Positions 18,285 through 26,279 of a DNA stretch of 64,000 nt are shown one piece after another. The notes under the pieces were generated by a model. The model was not told the origin of the DNA. It saw only the letters and a program-made list of their open reading frames with translations, and did no database searches. The number at the start of each line of letters is the position of its first letter. Within the stretch, counting starts at the first letter, position 1. A program made the position numbers and the translations under genes. This stretch comes from Paraburkholderia caffeinilytica (GTDB taxonomy: Bacteria; Pseudomonadota; Gammaproteobacteria; Burkholderiales; Burkholderiaceae): contig NZ_CP031466.1 in NCBI RefSeq assembly GCF_003368325.1, forward strand, positions 2,542,001 through 2,606,000. Direction: 5' to 3'.

Positions 18285-19472
18285 TCAAAGCTCGAGCAAA
18301 ATCTTTTGCACGGTGTCGCGATCCGCCTGGGCGCGATCATCCGGAGCCGCATTGCCCATGCCAAAGCTGGCGAGTATCAGCATAAGCGCGATGCGCAACT
18401 TCTGCGGTGAAAGATCGCCACCCGCGACCATTCCGTCGGTGGCAAGGAAGCGCTGCTTCGGCACCGTGCCGCGGGGCGCACGCGTGGCCTGCACGACCAC
18501 CACACCGGCCGCGACGGCGTCGCAAAGCGCCGCGCGCTCTCCGGACGCGGGACGCCCGGGCGCAAGCCCCGCAGAAACGATGCCGCGCGCACCCGCCGCA
18601 ACAAACGCTTTGATTGCCGCGCCGTCCGCGCCCGCATACGACATGGCGATGTCGACCCGCGGCAATACAGTCGAGGTTGCCGCATCCAGTATCGACGCGA
18701 AACGCGACGCCTGATCGCGAAACACGCGGCGTCGCCAGACCACGCCGGCATCCGCATCGATCCTGCCGAGTGGTCCATACGGCGCGGCCTCGAATGCCGC
18801 GAGTTCGAAGCTCGCCGCCTTGGTCACGTCACGCGCGGCGAAGAAGAGGCCGCCCATCGCAACCAGCACGCCCGCACCACGCGAGTCCTGTGCGGCGGCC
18901 AAGGCAACCGCGCCGCGCAGATTCGCCGCGGCGTCACTGCCGTCCGTGTTGGCCGGGCGCTGAGCGCCCGTCAGCACTACGGGCTGATCGATCTCCAGCA
19001 CGAGGTCGAGAAACCACGCGGTTTCCTCGAGCGTCGCCGTGCCGTGCGTGATCACGAAACCCGTCAACGCGGGATCGCTCGCCGCGGTGTCGCGGATCAG
19101 CGTGGCAAGCTCCAGCCAATCGCGCGGACCGATGGACACGCTCCCCAAACTGCGAAACGGCACAGACACGATCTCGACATGCGGGACCAGTTCGCCCAGG
19201 CGTTGCAGCAGATCGTCGATCGGATGGATGACGCCGCTGTCGGCGTATTCGATCCAGTCGAACCGATGGCGGCCATGCATCGCGAACGTGCCGCCGGTGC
19301 CGATCACCGCGATGCGGGGACGCTTGGCAGGCGCGGTATTTTCGCCGATGAATGGGGACACTGCGGGGGACACTGCGGGGGACACTGCGGGGGACACTGC
19401 GGGGGACATTGCAGCGGAAACTGCGGTCGACACCGCCTGATCAATCGCCTCTATCACTTGACCGCCGCTCAT
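18285..19472 (-). CDS. Asparaginase-family amidohydrolase with altered active-site pair
   Basis: A 395-residue protein of the asparaginase/glutaminase fold. GTGGTFAMH gives the first catalytic Thr (T62), THGTATLEETAWFL carries the second (T145), and RDVTK gives the Lys (K218). The residue after the second Thr, an Asp in canonical enzymes that binds the substrate alpha-amino group, is Ala (A146). LTGAQRPANTDGSDAAANL is a further family signature. The first 45 residues are a low-complexity leader encoded by 12-base repeats; no signal peptide is evident. It overlaps the Rieske ferredoxin stop by four bases. I infer an amidase acting on an amide without a free alpha-amino group, within the pathway of this operon. 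Confidence 0.85.
   Translation of the reverse strand: MSGGQVIEAIDQAVSTAVSAAMSPAVSPAVSPAVSPAVSPFIGENTAPAKRPRIAVIGTGGTFAMHGRHRFDWIEYADSGVIHPIDDLLQRLGELVPHVEIVSVPFRSLGSVSIGPRDWLELATLIRDTAASDPALTGFVITHGTATLEETAWFLDLVLEIDQPVVLTGAQRPANTDGSDAAANLRGAVALAAAQDSRGAGVLVAMGGLFFAARDVTKAASFELAAFEAAPYGPLGRIDADAGVVWRRRVFRDQASRFASILDAATSTVLPRVDIAMSYAGADGAAIKAFVAAGARGIVSAGLAPGRPASGERAALCDAVAAGVVVVQATRAPRGTVPKQRFLATDGMVAGGDLSPQKLRIALMLILASFGMGNAAPDDRAQADRDTVQKILLEL
19354..19437. repeat. 12-bp tandem repeat inside the asparaginase-like gene
   Basis: Seven 12-base units, the first four identical (ggggacactgcg on the plus strand), the later ones diverging. In the minus-strand reading frame each unit gives an Ala-Val-Ser-Pro-like four-residue repeat. 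Being a multiple of three, unit gain or loss would keep the frame. Confidence 0.9.
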
Positions 19473-19840
19473 GCCTGCACCCTCACGAACAGCACGTCGG
19501 CCTCCATCTTCGTCTCGTGGTGCCGGGTGTCGCGCGACACAGGCGCGGCCAGCGCACGGCCGGTTCGCACATCCACCAGACCGGCATGCAGCGGACATTC
19601 CACTTCGTGCCCTTCGAATTCGCCGTCGCTGAGCAAAGCCGCGCCGTGTGTGCAAATGTCGTCAAGCGCGTGAATCTCATCGCCGACACGGAACAGCCCG
19701 ATCTTGACGCCCTCGATGTCAATGCCACGGCACGCGCGCGCGCCGAACACCTCGTCAAGCGATCCGATTGCAAACCAACCGTCGTCGCCGCGCACATACT
19801 CGCGCGCGTCGGCGGAATTTATCTGAATCACCGCGTTCAT
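19469..19840 (-). CDS. Rieske-type [2Fe-2S] ferredoxin
   Basis: A 123-residue ferredoxin of the ring-hydroxylating dioxygenase type. The cluster ligands are C63-x-H65 and C82-x2-H85, in CTHGAALLSDGEFEGHEVEC and CPLHAG. It would carry electrons from the FAD reductase at 22309 to the Rieske oxygenase at 24790. A start at 19840 gives the usual ferredoxin N-terminus, and its ATG overlaps the PyrD-like stop by four bases, so it is coupled to that gene. Its separation from the oxygenase gene by the PyrDK-like pair is unusual. Confidence 0.92.
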   Translation of the reverse strand: MNAVIQINSADAREYVRGDDGWFAIGSLDEVFGARACRGIDIEGVKIGLFRVGDEIHALDDICTHGAALLSDGEFEGHEVECPLHAGLVDVRTGRALAAPVSRDTRHHETKMEADVLFVRVQA

Positions 19841-20775
19841 AGCGCCACCCGTTGCTGAAGATTGACAGGCTCGTGCATCTTCACCGCGCCGATCAGGTCG
19901 GTGAGTTTTGCCACGCCGTGCCGTTTGCACCACTCCGTCAGATCGTCGATCAGGCGCGGCATCGCCGTCGGCGAAACGAAGTTCGCGGTGCCGACCTGCA
20001 CCGCACAGCAACCCGCGAGAAGAAACTCGAGCGCATCCGCCGCCGTGGCAATGCCGCCGCATCCGATTACCGGAATCTTGACGGCCTGCGCGCACTGATA
20101 GGCGATCCGCAGCATGATCGGCTTCGTGGCGGCGCCCGTGAGGCCGCCCATGACATTCGCCACGCGCGGCCGGAAGGTCTCGACATCGATCGCCATGGCA
20201 AGAATCGCGTTGCTCACCACGAGCGCATCCGCACCCGCGTTTTCAGCCGCCAGCGCGACCTCGACGACGTTGCCCGCATTGGGCGTCATCTTCGGCCAGA
20301 CAGGCAGCGAGGTCGCGGACTTCATCGCCTTGACCACTTGCCAGGTCGCGTCCGGATCCATGCCGAACGCCTGACCGTTCTTCTTCAGGTTGGGACACGA
20401 GACATTCGCTTCGATCGCTGCAACGCCCGGCACACTGATTTTTTCCGCGAGCCTGCCGAATTCCTCGATCGTGTTGGCCGAGATGCTCGCGACGAGCGGC
20501 GGACTGTAGCGCCGGTAGTACGGCACAGTCTGCTCGACGTAGTAGTCGCTGCCCTTGCTGGGGATGCCGATCGAAAAGAGCGTAGCGTCGCGAAACTCGG
20601 CGACACGCGGCGGCGGCACGCCTTCGCGCACGTCATGGGTAATCGTCTTGGTAACGATTGCGCCGAGACAGTTGAGGTCGAATATCTGCGAGGTGCCTTC
20701 GGCAAAGGTACCCGACGCCGGCATCACCGGATTGGCAAGCTTGAGCGAGCCGATTTCGACGCTGAGATCTACCAT
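19837..20775 (-). CDS. Dihydroorotate dehydrogenase class 1B-like FMN protein (PyrD-like), catabolic context
   Basis: A 312-residue FMN TIM-barrel of the class 1B dihydroorotate dehydrogenase family: LANPVMPASGTFAEG near the start, the active-site Cys in ANVSCPNLKKNG, and the phosphate-binding IPVIGCGGIATAADALEFLLAG. In class 1B enzymes this catalytic subunit pairs with an FAD/[2Fe-2S] PyrK subunit, which is encoded immediately upstream with a seven-base overlap. The genes are embedded in an oxygenase operon with no pyrimidine-synthesis neighbours, so the pair more likely reduces or oxidises a C-C bond in a catabolic ring intermediate, as in dihydropyrimidine-dehydrogenase-like systems. Substrate unknown. 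Confidence 0.88.
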   Translation of the reverse strand: MVDLSVEIGSLKLANPVMPASGTFAEGTSQIFDLNCLGAIVTKTITHDVREGVPPPRVAEFRDATLFSIGIPSKGSDYYVEQTVPYYRRYSPPLVASISANTIEEFGRLAEKISVPGVAAIEANVSCPNLKKNGQAFGMDPDATWQVVKAMKSATSLPVWPKMTPNAGNVVEVALAAENAGADALVVSNAILAMAIDVETFRPRVANVMGGLTGAATKPIMLRIAYQCAQAVKIPVIGCGGIATAADALEFLLAGCCAVQVGTANFVSPTAMPRLIDDLTEWCKRHGVAKLTDLIGAVKMHEPVNLQQRVAL

Positions 20776-21725
20776 GATGTCGTTTCCTGAAGATCGAAGA
20801 CCGGGCCTTCCCAGCACACGCGGCGGTAACTGAGTTCCTGTGAACCGGCCTCTTTTCGAAATGGCCGCACGCATGCATAGCACGCTCCGTAACCGCAGCC
20901 CATGCGTTGTTCGAGTGCAACCTGACCAGGAATGCTCAACTGCGCGGCCACGCGTTGCAACATGACGAGCAGGCGGTTCGACCCGCATGTGCTGACGAAT
21001 GTGATGCGCCGTTGCTCGTGAACTTTCCGGATCAGGTTCTCGACCTGAACCACGTCGCTGGTCTGCCCGTCATCGGTGACGGTGACGACATCGGCGCCCG
21101 CGGCTTTCAGATAATCGGCTGACATCATCAACGCCTCGCTGCGCGCGCTGAGGATGGCGGTGACATGCGCACCCGCCGCGATCGCCTGCTGCGCGAGCGG
21201 CGCCATCGTCGCGAGCCCGACTCCGCGACCGAGCAGCAGGACGTGCGCCGGTTCCGCCGATGCGGGCAGCACGAAGCCGTTTCCGAGCGGACCCAGCGCG
21301 TCGAGCGTATCGCCCGGATGAAGCTGGGCCAGGCCACGGGTTCCCGCGCCTTGCACCTTGTAGAGAAATTCGATCCGGCTGTCTTCGGCGGCCACGCAGT
21401 AGATGCTCATTGGCCGACGCAGATAAGGCGTGTCGTCGTTCGAAGCCGGACACGCGAGATGAAAGAACTGCCCGGCGCGCGCCGTCAGCGCGAGCCCAGG
21501 CGCCGTCAGCACGAGATGCTTGTACTCTGCGTTGACCCATGCGTTCGAGCGCACCTGGCACTGGTTTTCCGCGATTGTCGCCGCGCTCTGGCACGTGTGG
21601 GCGACATCGGCATTCGCGCGATCCGGACACAATGCAATCACACGCACGGCGGCGAGATCAGCGGCTGTGTCGCTTCGCGCCGCATTCGGGTCTGTCGAAA
21701 GTGTGTTCATAAGAAGTCCATCCAT
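20769..21725 (-). CDS. PyrK-like FAD/[2Fe-2S] electron-transfer subunit
   Basis: About 318 residues. The order is an Ala-rich leader of about 50 residues, a flavin-binding beta-barrel (YLRRPMSIY is the FAD motif), an NAD-binding domain (LLLGRGVGLATMAPL), and at the C-terminus the [2Fe-2S] site with Cys in RMGCGYGACYACVRPF and RRVCWEGPVF, exactly as in PyrK. It passes electrons between NAD(H) and the FMN subunit encoded downstream. The ATG at 21725 overlaps the stop of the NTF2-like gene (TGATG). The leader is longer than in typical PyrK, so a start at the ATG at 21710 is also possible. Confidence 0.88.
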   Translation of the reverse strand: MDGLLMNTLSTDPNAARSDTAADLAAVRVIALCPDRANADVAHTCQSAATIAENQCQVRSNAWVNAEYKHLVLTAPGLALTARAGQFFHLACPASNDDTPYLRRPMSIYCVAAEDSRIEFLYKVQGAGTRGLAQLHPGDTLDALGPLGNGFVLPASAEPAHVLLLGRGVGLATMAPLAQQAIAAGAHVTAILSARSEALMMSADYLKAAGADVVTVTDDGQTSDVVQVENLIRKVHEQRRITFVSTCGSNRLLVMLQRVAAQLSIPGQVALEQRMGCGYGACYACVRPFRKEAGSQELSYRRVCWEGPVFDLQETTSW

Positions 21726-22309
21726 CAAACGGTTCGGGTCGTCTCGCTGAATCCCGGCTTGCGCAATGCGGTCAACGAAGCGAAATCACTGGCGAGCGGC
21801 AACATCCGGTCGTCGGGCTCCATCATGTGAAGCTGCGTGAATCGCATTTCACTGATCAGCCACGTGCCGCAGGGCATGCGCTCATACTTCTCTTCGGTGA
21901 CCGCTCCGAGCAGCACCGCATGCGCGTCGTCATCACGCAGCGCGAGTTGCCAGAGCCGCCAGGTGCCGATCGCATGCGCAGCGCCGGTAACTTCGAGTGC
22001 TTCGCTCACGTAGTAATGCATGGCGAAGCGCCAGGGCGAACGCTGAAACCATTCGCACAGAGCGGCGCGGCCGACGAGGTCGTCGCCGAATCCCGCGCCG
22101 CCGATCCACACTGCGCGTTCGGTGAAGCACGCGGCCTGCTGCAATGCGATTTCGCGCATCACATGTTGCGGCTGCCGTTGATAGTCGCTCGTGTATTTCG
22201 CATCGGCGAGCGCGGCGTAGCGTGCCTTCAACGAGCGGATCGCGTCGATCGCTTCGAGCCGTGCGACGCGCGCCTCTAGCGACTGTCCCGGCAAGTTACG
22301 TTCTGCCAT
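21725..22309 (-). CDS. NTF2/SnoaL-like protein, possible oxygenase beta-type subunit or dehydratase
   Basis: A 194-residue protein of the NTF2-like fold: helix LEARVARLEAIDAIRSLKARYAALAD, then alternating beta-strands including FAMHYYVSEALEVTG, AIGTWRLWQLALRD and EEKYERMPCGTWLISEMRF. Such proteins act as the small subunit of ring-hydroxylating oxygenases or as SnoaL-type cyclases and dehydratases. This one resembles the SnoaL_4 branch more than classical BenB. Lying between reductase and PyrK-like genes with one-base TGATG overlaps on both sides, it is coupled to them. I cannot decide between structural and catalytic role. Confidence 0.8.
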   Translation of the reverse strand: MAERNLPGQSLEARVARLEAIDAIRSLKARYAALADAKYTSDYQRQPQHVMREIALQQAACFTERAVWIGGAGFGDDLVGRAALCEWFQRSPWRFAMHYYVSEALEVTGAAHAIGTWRLWQLALRDDDAHAVLLGAVTEEKYERMPCGTWLISEMRFTQLHMMEPDDRMLPLASDFASLTALRKPGFSETTRTV

Positions 22310-23568
22310 CACGCCAGCTCCTTCAAGGGAACTGACGTGTCGGCCAACCGGCCTGCATCGATTCGCTTGCGAGCGCTCACGAGACGTTCCAGATGCCGCC
22401 GTTCGCGGCTCTGGTTGACCGTCACGCCCGCGGTCACGCAACCGTCGCGCAGCGAAATCACCGTCGCGTCCGCCGATGAGAGCGAGCCGCGCACGACGAT
22501 TTCATCGCCGGGTTCGTGCACGCCCGTCACCTGAATGGCGTGGCCGAGTTGATCTGTCCACATCCATTGAATCTCTGTATACGGTTCCGTTCGCCCGGTG
22601 ACGATCTCGGCTACGGCACGCGCCTGATTCTCGGCGTTGCGCCATGTTTCCTGTCTGACATGGCGACGGGAAGCGCTGTCCAATGTGCATGCCGCGTCTC
22701 CGGCGGCATAAAGCCAGGGCGCGAACGGGCTGCGGCAGAACGTATCGACCCGTACGCCGCGCTCGTCCGAAAGTCCGGTCCCGTGCAGGAACGCGGGATT
22801 GCAATCCACACCGATTGCGATCAACACGCAGTCGGCATCGATGCTCACCGGCACGCCATCCTGCAGCGCGTCGATGCGCAAAGCCAATGCGCTACGATGC
22901 GCTTCGCCCACGCGAACGATGTTCGTGACATTGATCCGCGTTCGCAAATCGACGCCCTTCCCGGCATGCTCCTGTGCAAGCCATCCAGCGACCTGCGGTG
23001 GCAAACAACGCCCCATGATGCCTTCGCCCGCCTCCAGCACCGTCACCGGCACGCCGAGCGAAATCGCTGTCGACGCCACCTCCATTCCGATAACGCCCGC
23101 GCCGACGATCGCAAGCTTGCGGCAGCCTTCTAACGACGAACGCAATGCGAGACAATCGTCCAGCGTGCGCAAAACATGCACGCCTTCGATGGGCCGTGTG
23201 AGAAAACGTGGACGCCTCGCGAGACCGCCCGTCGCAACGACCAGCAGATCGAAGTCCACGCTTGCGCCGTTGTCCAGATGCAGGCGCCGTAAATCGACGT
23301 CGAGTTTCTGTGCACTCGCGCGCACGCGTTCGATGCCGGTTTGCGTCAGCGACTCGAGGGTCCAATAGTCGGACGAGGTGAGCACGAGGCTGTCTTGCGT
23401 CTTCGTACCCAGCAGCAGTTCTTTCGACAACGCGGGACGCTCGTACGGTGCATGCGGCTCGTCGCCGATCAGTGTGACCCGTCCGGCGTGGCCAAGCGCC
23501 TTCAGATGCTGGGCGACGCGCCCGCCGGCATGACCCGCGCCGACGATCGCGACATGTGGCGAGCTCAT
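22309..23568 (-). CDS. FAD-dependent ferredoxin reductase of a Rieske oxygenase system
   Basis: A 419-residue flavoprotein of the dioxygenase ferredoxin-reductase group (BphA4/ThcD-like). The FAD Rossmann motif is at the N-terminus (VAIVGAGHAGGRVA), YERPALSKELLLG is the family hallmark, LVVATGG and the NAD-binding IVGAGVIGMEVASTA follow, and the second FAD motif is YAAGDAA near residue 290. The C-terminal dimerisation/ferredoxin-contact domain is complete. It should take electrons from NAD(P)H to the Rieske ferredoxin at 19469. The ATG at 23568 overlaps the upstream cupin gene by four bases. Confidence 0.92.
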   Translation of the reverse strand: MSSPHVAIVGAGHAGGRVAQHLKALGHAGRVTLIGDEPHAPYERPALSKELLLGTKTQDSLVLTSSDYWTLESLTQTGIERVRASAQKLDVDLRRLHLDNGASVDFDLLVVATGGLARRPRFLTRPIEGVHVLRTLDDCLALRSSLEGCRKLAIVGAGVIGMEVASTAISLGVPVTVLEAGEGIMGRCLPPQVAGWLAQEHAGKGVDLRTRINVTNIVRVGEAHRSALALRIDALQDGVPVSIDADCVLIAIGVDCNPAFLHGTGLSDERGVRVDTFCRSPFAPWLYAAGDAACTLDSASRRHVRQETWRNAENQARAVAEIVTGRTEPYTEIQWMWTDQLGHAIQVTGVHEPGDEIVVRGSLSSADATVISLRDGCVTAGVTVNQSRERRHLERLVSARKRIDAGRLADTSVPLKELA

Positions 23569-23933
23569 TCTTGCTGCTCCTTGTTTGCCGCTGTGTTGCA
23601 CGTCACGCGATACAGCACGCAGCTTGGCGTGACGCAACGATAGCGGCGCGCTTCGCGCGGCGGGATCAGAATGGCTTCTCCCGCCGAGAGGACGTAATGC
23701 TCATCAGCCGCGACGATGTCGACGCGCCCTTCCAGCACCGCGGCGAGTTCCTCGCCGGACAGATCTGCTTCGAATTCGATGAGTTCGTCGCATCGCATGC
23801 GTTGAGTCGACGCCGAAAGCGCCGCACCGTCGGCGACATTTCGTTGGACCGGCAACGCCACGCCTTCAGAGGGAAGGGCCGGCAACAGCGTGCAATGCAC
23901 GGCGCCGGCATTCGACAGAATCGCTTCGCTCAC
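23565..23933 (-). CDS. Small cupin-domain protein
   Basis: A 122-residue single-domain cupin. The second cupin motif is clear, around VLSAGEAILIPPREARRYRC; the first motif is weaker (CDELIEFEADLSGEELAAVLEGRVDI), lacking the usual HxH pair, so metal binding may be altered or absent. Adjacent cupin genes suggest a role as a small isomerase, dioxygenase or binding protein within the pathway. It overlaps both neighbours by four bases. Confidence 0.75.
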   Translation of the reverse strand: MSEAILSNAGAVHCTLLPALPSEGVALPVQRNVADGAALSASTQRMRCDELIEFEADLSGEELAAVLEGRVDIVAADEHYVLSAGEAILIPPREARRYRCVTPSCVLYRVTCNTAANKEQQE

Positions 23934-24346
23934 GATACGTTCTCCCGATCCGCCAGCGGGTAATAGGGCGCCTCGTCGTCGCCACGATATTCGGCGCGCG
24001 GCGGAGTCACCACGTTCAGACGCATGCTTATGCCCGCACCTTCGTAGGTATTGACGCCGTAGTGACTCAAGCCGGCGGGAATGATCATGCCCTCGCCCGT
24101 GTTCAGGCGCCGCTCGATCTCCTCGCCGTTGCCGTGCACCTCGAAAATCGAACAGCCGCCCTTGATCTGCAAGGACGCCTCTTCGCCGTGGCTATGCGCT
24201 TTCGCGGGCAGGCCGTGGCCCGCCGTTTCGACAAACTTGATGACCGCGACGCTCAGCGTCTCGCCGATCATCGTCTTCATATAGAGACCGTCGGCGACAA
24301 CCTCCTTGAGTGCATGGTCGACACCGAAAATGCGGCACTTGGGCAT
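23930..24346 (-). CDS. Cupin-domain protein with intact metal-binding motif
   Basis: A 138-residue cupin. The first motif contains a His pair and acidic residues (LPAKAHSHGEEASLQIKGG) and the second is GEGMIIPAGLSHYGVNTYEG with a third His. This is a typical mononuclear metal centre, as in small dioxygenases, dehydratases and isomerases. The paired cupin just downstream has a degenerate first motif, so the two may form a catalytic/non-catalytic pair. It overlaps that gene by four bases. The reaction is unknown. Confidence 0.8.
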   Translation of the reverse strand: MPKCRIFGVDHALKEVVADGLYMKTMIGETLSVAVIKFVETAGHGLPAKAHSHGEEASLQIKGGCSIFEVHGNGEEIERRLNTGEGMIIPAGLSHYGVNTYEGAGISMRLNVVTPPRAEYRGDDEAPYYPLADRENVS

Positions 24347-24379
24347 GATTTCATCCTTTACTGACTGAGCGTGTGAGCG

Positions 24380-24784
24380 TCAGAGGGCTGGGCGCATCGA
24401 AAACGTTTCGTCCGCCACGAAGCGGAAGGGATCGTATCCGTCGATCACGAAAGGCTGCTGGTAGAACTCGATAGCGGGCGCGACTTCGGCCAGCGACAGC
24501 AGCAGATACATGAGCGTCTGCGCGTCTTCGGGAAGCTTGTCCAGTTCGAACTGGTTGAGCCATGCGACGATGTCGTCGATCCTGGCAAGCATCGCGTCCT
24601 TGAATTCGACGATGGCGGCCATGCCCGCCGTATGGCGCTGCGTCGTACGTTCGGTTTCGGTCGGCAACGCCCATGCGTCGACAAACCGGTTCAGTTCTTC
24701 GAAGGCAGCCGGCAGCGGAGCACGCGCCGATGCGTCCTTCGTGAGGCCCGCGCGCTTCGTGACGACGATGACTTTCTGTTCCAT
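24380..24784 (-). CDS. Conserved-looking hypothetical protein in the oxygenase operon
   Basis: A 134-residue soluble protein I do not recognise. The middle (about residues 45-110) is rich in amphipathic helices (MAAIVEFKDAMLARIDDIVAWLNQF, DAQTLMYLLLSLAEVAPAIEFY) and no catalytic motif stands out. It starts five bases after the oxygenase stop and precedes the cupins, so it is tightly embedded in the operon and is probably needed for the pathway, perhaps as an accessory subunit. No membrane helix or signal peptide. Confidence 0.65.
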   Translation of the reverse strand: MEQKVIVVTKRAGLTKDASARAPLPAAFEELNRFVDAWALPTETERTTQRHTAGMAAIVEFKDAMLARIDDIVAWLNQFELDKLPEDAQTLMYLLLSLAEVAPAIEFYQQPFVIDGYDPFRFVADETFSMRPAL

Positions 24785-24789
24785 GACCT

Positions 24790-26091
24790 TTACTCCACAG
24801 TGGCCTCGGCTTGCGCTTCGGCTTTCGCCAACAGGCGTTCGATGACGTGATAGCTGTGCCGCACCAGCAGTTCGTTGTCCTGCAGCACCATGAATTTCTT
24901 CACGCCGGTTTCCGCTGCCCTTTGCGTACGTTCGAGCGTGCTGAGGTCTTCGAGCAGCACGTCGCGCAAAGCCACTTTCATGTACTCGAGGAAAAAGCGG
25001 CCACCTGGCGTCGTCATTTCCGGGTAGTACACGCGCGCTTCGAAAAGCGTCTTGTTATGCGCGATCGGACGGAAGTTGTAGGCCTGGCAGTAGTTGGGAC
25101 GCAGCGACAGGTAGAAGTCCGGAAACATCACGTTGATGTCGAACAGCCAGTTCTCGCTCTTCGTCCAGTTGACGCCCTTAGGCAACGCATCGAGCGGAAA
25201 CTCATGACGCGCGCTGCCGATACCCGCGCGCAATGCGGCCGCGGCGATCGGACGCTTCGACCCTGCGTCCGACAACGCTTCAGCCGCGGCCGCGCCACCC
25301 GACGTCACCGCCTTCGGGTTCCCATAGACCGACTTCGGATTGCCCGCCAGCGACAGACGCCGATGGAACTCGCCGCACAGCGCGTCGAGCGGCGGCATGC
25401 TGCCGCCCGCGCTTTTGTCGATAGCGTCGGCGATCGAATTGCCATGCACATAGGCAACGTGATACGCCTCCTGAAACGCGTCGAGCGCGAGCTTCCAGTT
25501 GCAGTCGACCACCGTTTCCCACGCGAAGCCCACCTTCAGCTTGTCGAACGGATAGCCTTCGACGTCTTCGTACATCGGCCGGAGAAAATCGGCGAGCGAG
25601 AGCGCGGGTAGCGGGTCCATGTTGACGAAGATGAATCCCTGCCATACATCGCACGCGACGCGCGTCAGTGCGTAGTCCTTGAAGTCGAGCCCGAAAAAAC
25701 ATTGTTCGTCCGGCACGCCCGTCAGGTTGCCGTCCAGGTCGTACGCCCAGCCATGAAACTTGCAGAAGAATTTGCGCGTATGCCCGGTCCTGTCGTACGC
25801 AATCTGATTCAGCCGATGCGAGCAGACGTTGTGCATCGCGCGAATCTCACCGCGCTTGTTGCGCACAACGATGATCTCCGTGTCGCAAGCGTCGAGCTTC
25901 CTGACGAAGTAGTCGCCCGCCTCGGGAATCTCCTCGACCCGGCCGACCTGCAACCAGGTCTTCTTGAAGATGTGCGCCTTTTCGCGCTCGTAGTACTCGG
26001 GCGAGATATAGGGCTCGACGGGAATCAGTCCAGAGCCGAGTTCCGCGTAGCGCGCGGTCAACGTGCCCTCCGGGGCGGGAATCGCATTCAT
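24790..26091 (-). CDS. Rieske non-heme iron oxygenase, large (alpha) subunit
   Basis: A 433-residue ring-hydroxylating oxygenase alpha subunit. The Rieske ligands are C90-x-H92 (NVCSHRL) and C110-x2-H113 (CKFHGWAYDLDGNLTG), followed by the non-heme iron site with H211 and H216 in NWKLALDAFQEAYHVAYVHG. It would insert oxygen into an aromatic or heteroaromatic ring using electrons from the ferredoxin (19469) and reductase (22309). It is the first gene of the operon, with a promoter and TetR-type palindrome upstream at 26131-26171. The start at 26091 gives a family-like N-terminus. It is not close enough to BenA to assign a substrate. Confidence 0.92.
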   Translation of the reverse strand: MNAIPAPEGTLTARYAELGSGLIPVEPYISPEYYEREKAHIFKKTWLQVGRVEEIPEAGDYFVRKLDACDTEIIVVRNKRGEIRAMHNVCSHRLNQIAYDRTGHTRKFFCKFHGWAYDLDGNLTGVPDEQCFFGLDFKDYALTRVACDVWQGFIFVNMDPLPALSLADFLRPMYEDVEGYPFDKLKVGFAWETVVDCNWKLALDAFQEAYHVAYVHGNSIADAIDKSAGGSMPPLDALCGEFHRRLSLAGNPKSVYGNPKAVTSGGAAAAEALSDAGSKRPIAAAALRAGIGSARHEFPLDALPKGVNWTKSENWLFDINVMFPDFYLSLRPNYCQAYNFRPIAHNKTLFEARVYYPEMTTPGGRFFLEYMKVALRDVLLEDLSTLERTQRAAETGVKKFMVLQDNELLVRHSYHVIERLLAKAEAQAEATVE

Positions 26092-26130
26092 GAACGGCGT
26101 CCTTCGTAGGGTAAGAACTGAATCGCTGAA

Positions 26131-26171
26131 TAATGAATGCCATTCTGTTTTCAACGAAAAATGCTGTCAAG
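26131..26171 (-). promoter_or_regulatory. Promoter of the oxygenase operon with TetR-type operator
   Basis: On the minus strand TTGACA (26170-26165) is followed 17 bases later by CAGAAT, and the palindrome GAATG-G-CATTC (26135-26145) overlaps that -10 region. A closely matching arrangement lies in front of the transporter gene at 26907-26936. Binding here would block RNA polymerase. Confidence 0.65.
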
Positions 26172-26279
26172 CTCTTTGTGAAAACTTTTTGAAGCGGCAT
26201 CGACGGCGAGGCATCCGGCCCACCGGCGATTGTTAGAATGGCGAGTCAATCAGTTGAATCACCTACCGAAGGAGGCGCG

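Noticed and set aside
19354..19437. Short tandem repeats considered as a CRISPR-like array
   Set aside because: Units are 12 bases with no spacers and are in frame within a gene.
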